Below, in pieces: positions 44,120-51,062 of a DNA stretch of 64,000 nucleotides. The stretch's first letter is position 1; every line of letters starts with the position of its first letter. Position numbers and translations under genes: made by a program. Origin of the DNA: Methylobacterium jeotgali (GTDB lineage: Bacteria > Pseudomonadota > Alphaproteobacteria > Rhizobiales > Beijerinckiaceae); contig NZ_BPQR01000035.1 of assembly GCF_022179345.1 (NCBI RefSeq), positions 1-64,000 on the forward strand, read 5' to 3'. The notes below the pieces were generated by a model. It saw only the letters and a program-made list of their open reading frames with translations. It searched no databases and had not been told where the DNA came from.

Positions 44120-44613
44120 TGCTCGACCTGCGCAACAGCACCGCGCGCATCTCCCTCGACGAGATCCTCGCGGGCGGCCGCCGCCACGTCTCGAACCCGG
44201 CGGCGTTCGCGGCCTTCATGGCGGGCCTGCGGCTGTCGCCGGCCCTGCTCAAGGAGCCGGACTGGCGCCGGCCGGCGAGCGCGGCCGGGGGCTTCGCCTT
44301 CTTCCGCACCCTGATGCACGTCGCGGTGCCCCGGTTCTACGACGCGCGTCATCTCGACGGGCTCGGCGGGCGCTTCGCCCTGCGCCTCGCCGGGGCCGGT
44401 CGCGCCTCCGACTACACCGTCACGGTCCTGAACCGGCGGGTGCTGACGCTCTCGGGCCTCCCCCTCGACCCGGCGAGCGGGGCCGCGGTGATCGACGCCG
44501 AGATCCGCGCCGACGTGTTCCTGGCCCTCTGGAACGACCTCACCGCCGAGCTGGCGCAGGCGACGCTGGAGCGCCTCGGCGCCCGGCAGCCCGTCATGCC
44601 CTCGGCCGCCTGA
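44113..44613 (+). CDS. Hypothetical protein of the Cys-rich/radical SAM cassette
   Basis: 166 residues; the ATG at 44113 overlaps the end of the Cys-rich gene, and another ATG lies at 44119. There is no signal peptide or membrane segment. The central part (YTVTVLNRRVLTLSGLPL, about 99-116) followed by DAEIRADVFLALWNDLTAEL has a faint sterol-carrier (SCP2)-like beta-alpha pattern, but I do not recognise the family with confidence. Translational coupling on one side and a 17-base gap to the radical SAM gene on the other make it part of the cassette. Confidence 0.6.
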   Translation: MLMLDLRNSTARISLDEILAGGRRHVSNPAAFAAFMAGLRLSPALLKEPDWRRPASAAGGFAFFRTLMHVAVPRFYDARHLDGLGGRFALRLAGAGRASDYTVTVLNRRVLTLSGLPLDPASGAAVIDAEIRADVFLALWNDLTAELAQATLERLGARQPVMPSAA

Positions 44614-44630
44614 ACCCTGGAGAGGACGCC

Positions 44631-46325
44631 ATGCTTGATTTCGACCATCACGGCCTGCGCGGCACCGAGGACGACCTCGCCGGCCTCGACGCCGCCGGCG
44701 CCAAGGCGCTGGAGACCGCCGCCCGCGAGACCCTCTCGCGCGTCCAGCGCCGGGGCGGTCCGTCGACCGGCCGCTACCGGCTCTCGGCCTACGACATCCC
44801 GGTGCGGCTGGCCGACGGCAGCGCGCTGCTCTTCAATGCCCGCACCCGTTCCCTCATCCTGCTCTCGCCGGAGGAGGCCGAGGCCTATCACGCGCTCCGG
44901 GACGGCGCGGGCGACGGCTTCGAGCCCGGCGCGGTCGCCGACCGCCTGCTCCTCCAGGCGCTGCTCGGGGGCGGCCACGCGGTCGGCGCCGGCGTCGACG
45001 AGCTCGCCCTGGTCCGGCAGAGCTACGAGGCGGCCCGTGCGGCGCCGAACAGCCTGACGCTGACCATCGCCCCGACCATGGCCTGTAACTTCGCCTGCGG
45101 CTACTGCTTCCAGGGGCTGGCCAAGCCCACCAAGAAGATGACCCGCGAGGTGCAGGACGCGATCATCGCCTTCGTGAAGGCGAAGAAGGACCTGAAGTCG
45201 CTCAGCGTCGTCTGGTACGGCGGCGAGCCGCTGATGGGGAAGGACTCGATCTTCCGCCTCTCGGACCTGCTCATCGCCCACTGCGACAAGCACAAGATCG
45301 GCTACAGCGCCGGCATCGTCTCGAACGCCTGGTTCCTCGACGGCGAGATGGCCGCCCAGCTCTACGCCCGCCGGGTGAAGTGGGTGCAGGTGACGATCGA
45401 CGGCGACCGCGACACCCACGACCGCATGCGCCCCCTCACCTCGGGCGGGCGCACCTTCGACCGCATCCTCGACAACATCGAGCAGTCGCTCGACGCGACA
45501 CCGATCTCGATCCAGGCGCGGGTCAATGTCGGCCAGTCGAACGTCGACGGGGCCGGCGCCATGCTCGACGGATTCCACGCCCGGCGTCTCGCCCAGCGGG
45601 GCAACTTCCACGTCTACTTCGCACCGATCGAGGCCTCGACGCCCGAGAGCGGCAGCGCCTTCGAGGAGAAGCTCTCGCGGGCCGACTTCAACCGCAAGGT
45701 CCTGGCGCTGGAGGGCCGCGCCCGCGAGCTCGGCTTCGCCGGCATCCAGACGGCGCCCGGCGGCTTCTCGGGGCTGTGCGTGGCGGCCTCGAAGGGCGGC
45801 TACGTCGTCAACGGCAACGGCGACGTCCACAAGTGCTGGGAGACCGCCCACGACGCTTCCAAGCGCACCGGCAGCATCTTCGAGCCGGAGCGCCTCCACG
45901 AGAGCGTCAACGCCTCTCTCTGGGAGCAGTGGACGCCCTTCGACAACGCGACCTGCTCCTCGTGCAAGATCCTGCCCATGTGCGGCGGCTTCTGCGCCCA
46001 CCGCTTCATCTACGCGAGCCCCGGCGAGACCGCCCTGCCCTGCCCGAGCTGGAAGTGGAACACCGCCGAGTACGTGTTCAGCCGCGCCCGCAGCCTCGGC
46101 GTCGTCGGCGCCGACCAATGGCTGCCGGAGGAGGCGACGGTGGAGGCCAAGCAGTCGGGCGAGCGCCAGTCGCCGGCCTCGCTCCAGGCCTCCCAGGCGC
46201 GGGTCCTGGAGAAGGTCGGCGCGCTGCGCGGACGGACCCTCGACCGGGACATGCTGTTCGCCGGAGAGGCCGCCCTGGAGACCGTGCCGGCCACCGAGGC
46301 GACCCCGGAGCCGGCCGTCCCGTGA
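44631..46325 (+). CDS. Radical SAM/SPASM peptide maturase
   Basis: 564 residues with a GGAG-type site before the ATG. The radical SAM cluster is C152-x3-C156-x2-C159 (MACNFACGYCFQG), with YGGEPLM and ARVNVG elements of the TIM barrel. The SPASM region has seven cysteines (383, 402, 442, 445, 451, 455, 471), enough for two auxiliary iron-sulfur clusters. The N-terminal 135 residues, including ADGSALLFNARTRSLILLSP, may be a peptide-recognition region. Enzymes with this layout form thioether or C-C crosslinks in ribosomal peptides or assist quinohemoprotein maturation. The adjacent Cys-rich protein is the obvious substrate. Confidence 0.92.
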   Translation: MLDFDHHGLRGTEDDLAGLDAAGAKALETAARETLSRVQRRGGPSTGRYRLSAYDIPVRLADGSALLFNARTRSLILLSPEEAEAYHALRDGAGDGFEPGAVADRLLLQALLGGGHAVGAGVDELALVRQSYEAARAAPNSLTLTIAPTMACNFACGYCFQGLAKPTKKMTREVQDAIIAFVKAKKDLKSLSVVWYGGEPLMGKDSIFRLSDLLIAHCDKHKIGYSAGIVSNAWFLDGEMAAQLYARRVKWVQVTIDGDRDTHDRMRPLTSGGRTFDRILDNIEQSLDATPISIQARVNVGQSNVDGAGAMLDGFHARRLAQRGNFHVYFAPIEASTPESGSAFEEKLSRADFNRKVLALEGRARELGFAGIQTAPGGFSGLCVAASKGGYVVNGNGDVHKCWETAHDASKRTGSIFEPERLHESVNASLWEQWTPFDNATCSSCKILPMCGGFCAHRFIYASPGETALPCPSWKWNTAEYVFSRARSLGVVGADQWLPEEATVEAKQSGERQSPASLQASQARVLEKVGALRGRTLDRDMLFAGEAALETVPATEATPEPAVP

Positions 46326-47212
46326 ACGCGCCGACCTCCCCCCTCGCCCTGGCCCAAGGCCTCGGACGCTTCGACGAGGCCGTCGCCGCCGCCTTCGCGG
46401 GCGCCGGCGCGACCCGTCACGTCCGCGACCGGTTGATCGAGCGCGTCCATGCTGGCGGCTTCGACCGGATGCTCCTGCGGAGCGGCGCGAACCTGCCCGA
46501 GCTGCCGGTCGCGGTGGAGCGGCGAGCGGCGGTGAACAGCATCGACTTCGCCTTCGAGCCCCTGGTGCTGCCGGGTCTCTCCGTCGCCCAGGCCACGGCC
46601 TACCTGCGCGCGGTCGAGACGAGCCTGTCGCAGGTCGAGGCCGAGGGTCTCGACGCGCCGGGCCCGCTCTGGATCGACACGCTCCACCATGCCTGCGTGT
46701 TCTCGGTGCTGTTCCAGCTCGCCGCGCACCTGCGCCGCCGCCGGGGCTGCGACCGAATCGTGCTCCTCCACCAGGGCGTCCGGCCGGAGCCGCGCCTCGA
46801 CCTCTGCGCGAACCTGCTCGCCCGCGTCCACGGGATCGAGCTGGTGCGCCTGAAGCTGCGGCCCGGCTGGTTCCCGGCGCTGGCGCGGCTCCTCGGGCCG
46901 GGCAGCGCCGTCTTCTACCTCACCGACATGCCCCGCGAGACCCTGGCGCCGGCCGCCCGCGTCCGCCGCGGAGGGATGTCCCGCCTGGAGCTCGACGCCG
47001 GAGGCGGGACGCTGCGGAGCGTCGAGACGGTCTCGGGCTCGGCCGCCTTCGCCCGGCGCCTCGGGGCGAGCCATCTCGCCCTCGACTATCCCGGCCCCGG
47101 CCGGGTGCGCATCGCCCCCCACGACGCGGCACGCCCGGCCCGCTGCCCGATCGAGGACTGGGTGTTCTGGCCGGTGCTGACGGCCGGCGCGACGGATCGG
47201 GGAGTGGCTTAG
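46322..47212 (+). CDS. Hypothetical protein coupled to the radical SAM maturase
   Basis: 296 residues from a GTG at 46322 overlapping the radical SAM stop (GTGA). It has no membrane segment. A central part (LWIDTLHHACVFSVLFQLAA, then RIVLLHQGVRPEPRLDL) suggests an alpha/beta fold with possible nucleotide or glycan-processing topology, and an LTDMPRETLAP segment follows. I do not recognise the family. Its strict coupling implies a role in producing, tailoring or sorting the Cys-rich protein. Confidence 0.65.
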   Translation: MNAPTSPLALAQGLGRFDEAVAAAFAGAGATRHVRDRLIERVHAGGFDRMLLRSGANLPELPVAVERRAAVNSIDFAFEPLVLPGLSVAQATAYLRAVETSLSQVEAEGLDAPGPLWIDTLHHACVFSVLFQLAAHLRRRRGCDRIVLLHQGVRPEPRLDLCANLLARVHGIELVRLKLRPGWFPALARLLGPGSAVFYLTDMPRETLAPAARVRRGGMSRLELDAGGGTLRSVETVSGSAAFARRLGASHLALDYPGPGRVRIAPHDAARPARCPIEDWVFWPVLTAGATDRGVA

Positions 47213-47214
47213 GG

Positions 47215-47583
47215 ATGGCGGGACTTCAGCCGCGGGTGCAGGCCCTCGTCGATGCCTGGACCGGCACCTTCAACGCCGGGCGCACCGGCGACCTCATCGC
47301 CTTCTACGCGCCGGCGGCGCGCCTGGTGCCGCCGGGCCGCCCAGTGCTGACGGGGGCGCCGGCCCTGTCGGGCTTCTTCGCCGACATCCGCGCCCAGGGC
47401 TTCCGGGACTACCGCGTCGTCATCGACGACGTCTTCGGCCGGGAGGGCGAGCCGGCCGCGACCGGGCGCTGGACCCTCTCCGGCCCCGGCCCGGACGGGG
47501 AGCGCCACCGCTACGACGGCAACTGGCTGATGCTCCTCGACGGCACGCCCTCCGCCCGCATCCTGCTCCACATGTGGAACTGA
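47215..47583 (+). CDS. SnoaL/NTF2-like small protein
   Basis: 122 residues starting 2 bases after the previous stop. The pattern VDAWTGTFNAGRTGDLIAFYAP, running about residues 12-33 of the protein, then VLTGAPALSGFFADIRAQG and a C-terminal strand WLMLLDG is typical of the SnoaL/DUF4440 cone fold. Members may be enzymes or ligand-binding proteins. It is the probable last gene of the cassette begun at 42260. Confidence 0.75.
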   Translation: MAGLQPRVQALVDAWTGTFNAGRTGDLIAFYAPAARLVPPGRPVLTGAPALSGFFADIRAQGFRDYRVVIDDVFGREGEPAATGRWTLSGPGPDGERHRYDGNWLMLLDGTPSARILLHMWN

Positions 47584-47685
47584 CGCCGCCCGCGGGCCCG
47601 CCGCCGGCACGCAGCGGACACCGGAGCCGGTGGAAGTCGGGGACAAGGCGCGCCGACGGGAGACCGGCATGAGAAGGAATCCCGG

Positions 47686-48162
47686 ATGACCCTGATCCGA
47701 TGCCCGGATTGCGGCCGCGACGTGAGCGACGCCGCCCGGGCCTGCCCCGCCTGCGGGCGCCCCCTGCGCGCCGCGATCGGCACCGCGGCCTACGACCCGT
47801 TCGCGGCCTTCGAGTACCGCTCCCCCCGGACCCTGTTCGGACTGCCCCTCGTCCACGTCGTCTACGGGCCGGCGGCGCTCGGCGGGCTGAGGCCCGCCCG
47901 GGGCATCGTCGCGATCGGCAACGTCGCCGTCGGCGTCGTCGCCCTCGGGGGCGTCGCGGTGGGCGTCGTGGCCTTCGGCGGGCTGGCGCTGGGGCTCGTC
48001 TGCTTCGCGGGGCTGGCGCTCGCCCTCGGGCTCGGGCTCGGGGGCATCGCCACCGGCTACTGGGCGCTCGGCGGCATCGCCGTCGGCGTCCACGTCCTCG
48101 GCGGCCTCGGCATCGCGCTCGCCGGCGGGCCCGAGATCGTGCGGCAGGCTCTCGGCCGATAG
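47686..48162 (+). CDS. Zinc-ribbon membrane protein
   Basis: 158 residues with an AAGGA site. The N-terminus has a two-CxxC zinc ribbon (CPDCGRDVSDAARACPACG, residues 6-24). The rest, from about residue 60, is almost wholly hydrophobic, with Gly/Val/Ala repeats such as IVAIGNVAVGVVALGGVAVG giving several short membrane helices or a polymer-like barrel. Function is unknown. Similar zinc-ribbon proteins with valine/glycine repeat tails are scattered in bacteria. Confidence 0.7.
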   Translation: MTLIRCPDCGRDVSDAARACPACGRPLRAAIGTAAYDPFAAFEYRSPRTLFGLPLVHVVYGPAALGGLRPARGIVAIGNVAVGVVALGGVAVGVVAFGGLALGLVCFAGLALALGLGLGGIATGYWALGGIAVGVHVLGGLGIALAGGPEIVRQALGR

Positions 48163-48419
48163 AGCGGCGGCCCGCCGAGACCGGCGTGGGAACGGTCCGG
48201 TTTTCGACAGTCGCTGTCTCCCGTTTGCGACAGACTCCCTCCGAGTTCCCGGTCACGAACGCGTGTAATCGTTCTGTCACGCAAGCTCGACAGGACATCG
48301 GGATGAACGACGGGGAGCAGCATCGAATGGGACCGGCCTGCGTTCGGCATCGCCCCGTTCGGATTCCGCCCCGGCTGCCGCAGACCAGGCAGCGCTGCCG
48401 CTCCGGCGTCTGACCCCGG

Positions 48420-50033
48420 ATGCTCGCGATGCCTGATGCCCGGGCCGGCCGCCCGAACCGTCTCCCCCCCGTCCGCGCTGCGCTCGCCCTCGGCCTGACG
48501 ATGCTCGCCGCCGTCACCGGCGCGGCGGCCGAGCCGGTGGCGGCCACCGGCGGCTTCGCGCCGCCTCCCGCCACGGCCGCTCAGGCCCCCGCGCCCGCGC
48601 CCGCGCCCCGGCGCGTCATGGTGCCGGCCTGGCCCGGCAACGAGACGGCCGTCGATCAGGCCGCCCGTTTCCGCCGGCCGACCGCCTGGACCGCCGGGCA
48701 CAGCTTCCAGCCGAACGCGCCGAGCGCCGACCGGGTCTCGGCCGCCCGCGGCACCATCTCGCTGAACGTCTCCCGCGGACAGACCCTGCGGCTGTCGCGC
48801 CCGGCCGCCTCGATCTTCGTCGCCGACCCGAGCATCGCCGACATCCAGACCCCGTCGAACCAGGTGGTCTTCGTCTTCGGCAAGAAGCCCGGCCGCACCA
48901 GCCTCTTCGCCCTCGACGAGGCCGGCGATCCGGTGGCGGAGTACGGCGTCGCGGTCACGCAGCCGATCGAGGACCTGCGCAACATCCTGCGCAACGAGGT
49001 CGGCGACTACCGCATCGGCGTGACCTACACGCCGAACGGCGCCGTCCTCAGCGGCTCTCTGCCGAACGCCGCCCTCGTCGAGACCGCCAAGGCCGTCACC
49101 GCCCAGTTCCTCGGCCAGGGCGCGACGGTGACGAACCGCCTGCGCATCTCCGGCGCGCTCCAGGTCAACCTCCAGGTGCGCGTCGCCGAGGTGAACCGGC
49201 GCACGCTCAAGCAGTTCGGGATCAACCTCAACTTCTCCGGCCGGGCGGGCGGCACGGGCTTCAGCCTCGTCTCCGGCGGCTCCGCCGTCACGCCCGGCAC
49301 CGTGCCGATCACGGGCCGCAGCAGCACCTTCGGCGTCAGCTACTCGGACGGCGTCAACAGCATCACCGCGACCCTCGACGCGCTGGCCGAGGACGGCCTC
49401 GCCTCGATCCTCGCCGAGCCGAACCTGACGGCCGTCTCCGGCGAGAAGGCGAGCTTCCTGGCCGGCGGCGAGTTCCCGATCCCGATCACGCAGGCGCTCG
49501 GCCAGACCTCGGTGCAGTTCCGCCGCTTCGGCGCGAGCCTCGAGTTCACGCCGACGGTGCTCTCGGGCAACCTCATCAACATCCGGGTGCGGCCGGAGGT
49601 GAGCGAGCTGAGCCAGATCGGCGCCGTCGACATCAACGGCACCAGCATCCCCGGCCTCAGCACCCGCTCCGCCGACACCGTGGTGGAGCTGGCCAGCGGC
49701 CAGAGCTTCGCTATCGGCGGCCTCATCCGCAAGAATTTCTCCACGAACATCGGCATCACGCCGGGGCTCGGCGACATCCCGATCCTCGGGGCCCTGTTCC
49801 GGTCGAGCGCCTTCCAGAAGGACGAGAGCGAGCTCGTCATCATCGTGACCCCCTACATCGTGCGCCCGGCGAGCTCCCCCCAGGCCCTCGAAACGCCCGC
49901 CGACCGGGTGGCGCCGCCGACCGACGCCGGACGCATCCTCCTCAACACCCAGTCCAAGGCGCCCTCGAACCGGCTCGCCCCCCGCAAGGGTTCGGTCGGG
50001 CTCACCGGGGATGCGGGGCTCGGCGTCGAATGA
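48420..50033 (+). CDS. CpaC/RcpA-type secretin
   Basis: 537 residues with a signal peptide (about 1-38, ending GAAAE). A CpaC N-terminal domain (about 100-190, LNVSRGQTLRLSRPAASIFV and GKKPGRTSLFALDEAG) is followed by a BON-like part and the secretin pore domain (about 240-490, with VNLQVRVAEVNRRTLKQFG and VELASGQSFAIGGLI). CpaC normally serves Tad/Flp pili, but no other pilus genes except cpaD are present. Because the nolW-like gene supplies only N0/N1 domains, this secretin may be the outer-membrane pore of the T3SS. A 257-base gap upstream contains a GACAG-TCG-CTGTC dyad but no tts box. Confidence 0.85.
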   Translation: MLAMPDARAGRPNRLPPVRAALALGLTMLAAVTGAAAEPVAATGGFAPPPATAAQAPAPAPAPRRVMVPAWPGNETAVDQAARFRRPTAWTAGHSFQPNAPSADRVSAARGTISLNVSRGQTLRLSRPAASIFVADPSIADIQTPSNQVVFVFGKKPGRTSLFALDEAGDPVAEYGVAVTQPIEDLRNILRNEVGDYRIGVTYTPNGAVLSGSLPNAALVETAKAVTAQFLGQGATVTNRLRISGALQVNLQVRVAEVNRRTLKQFGINLNFSGRAGGTGFSLVSGGSAVTPGTVPITGRSSTFGVSYSDGVNSITATLDALAEDGLASILAEPNLTAVSGEKASFLAGGEFPIPITQALGQTSVQFRRFGASLEFTPTVLSGNLINIRVRPEVSELSQIGAVDINGTSIPGLSTRSADTVVELASGQSFAIGGLIRKNFSTNIGITPGLGDIPILGALFRSSAFQKDESELVIIVTPYIVRPASSPQALETPADRVAPPTDAGRILLNTQSKAPSNRLAPRKGSVGLTGDAGLGVE

Positions 50034-50959
50034 GCGGGCGGGAGAGGATGATGCCGGGACGCTCGAACCCGCGCCGCGCGGCTCCGGCCGGCCGGCTCGC
50101 CGGAATGCTCGCCAGCCCCTGCCTCCTGGCGCTCGCCGCCTGCACGACGGCCGCGCCCCCGCCGCCCCAGGCCGTCGCGCCCATCGCGCCGCCGCCCGCG
50201 GCCTTCACCGCCGGGCCGGCGCCCCTGACGATCGTCGACCCGCCCGTCGAGCCCGGCCGCCCGGTGGCCGTGGTGCGCGGCGGCGAGCCCCGCCCCGTGG
50301 TCCTCTTCGAGCAGCCCGAACGGGTCTCGCCCCCCGGCACACCCCTCGTCCTGCCGCCGCCGATCCCCCGCGAGGCGCGCCAGGAGACCCTGGTCGAGGC
50401 GGTGCCGACGCGGATCGTCCTCGGCCGCGGCGAGCAGCGCCGCCTCGTCGCGTTCCTGCGGACGGCCGGCGAGGGCCGCTTCGACGCGCTTCACCTCGAG
50501 ATGCGCGGCCGCAACCGCGGCGCGGTGGCCGCGATGATCGCCACGGCGCGCCGGGCCGGGGTCGACCCGGCCAAGATCCGCGCCGTCGACGCGGCCGCCC
50601 CCGGCGGCGCCGTCGAGGTGATCGCCACCCGATACGTGGCGACGGCACCAGCCTGCCCGTCGCTCGCCATCGTCGGCCCCTCGGTCAACGACAACGACTT
50701 CGAGCCGACCCTCGGCTGCTCGAACCGCGGCAACCTCGCGGCCATGGTCAACGACCCCGCCGACCTCCTCGGCAGCCGGGCGGTCGCGCCCGCCGACGGC
50801 GCCCGTGCCGGGGCGGTGATCGAGCGCTACCGGACGCCGGCCGCGGCCGGGGCGGGCTATCGGGGGGATGGCGTCGGGCAGGCGCCGATCGAAGGCGGCT
50901 ACGGCTATGGGCCGCCTGGCGGCAGCATCCTCGGCTCCGGCGGCCCGGTGGGCCGGTAG
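50030..50959 (+). CDS. CpaD-family pilus assembly lipoprotein
   Basis: 309 residues starting in an ATGA overlap with the secretin gene. A lipobox (LAAC at about 34-37) indicates a lipoprotein. The CpaD domain contains VEVIATRYVA, then FEPTLGCSNRGNLAAMVNDP, which is diagnostic. CpaD acts with the CpaC secretin, perhaps as a pilotin or ring stabiliser. Its coupling with an orphan secretin in a T3SS island suggests both were recruited to secretion. Confidence 0.85.
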   Translation: MSGRERMMPGRSNPRRAAPAGRLAGMLASPCLLALAACTTAAPPPPQAVAPIAPPPAAFTAGPAPLTIVDPPVEPGRPVAVVRGGEPRPVVLFEQPERVSPPGTPLVLPPPIPREARQETLVEAVPTRIVLGRGEQRRLVAFLRTAGEGRFDALHLEMRGRNRGAVAAMIATARRAGVDPAKIRAVDAAAPGGAVEVIATRYVATAPACPSLAIVGPSVNDNDFEPTLGCSNRGNLAAMVNDPADLLGSRAVAPADGARAGAVIERYRTPAAAGAGYRGDGVGQAPIEGGYGYGPPGGSILGSGGPVGR

Positions 50960-51062
50960 CGTCGGCCCGGCAGAAGCGGAGGCCGGCGCTCCGCAAGGAT
51001 CGGGCGCCCTGCCCGCTTCCGCCTCACGATCCCCGGGCGGGCCGCGCCCTCCCGTTCTCGCC

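Noticed and set aside
48207-48219. GACAG-TCG-CTGTC dyad before the CpaC gene as a tts box
   Set aside because: It lacks the CGTCAG start and C-TA end and does not align with the four good boxes.
48420-50959. A Tad/Flp pilus locus
   Set aside because: Only cpaC and cpaD are present; no prepilin, prepilin peptidase, CpaB, CpaE, ATPase or TadB/C genes are nearby.
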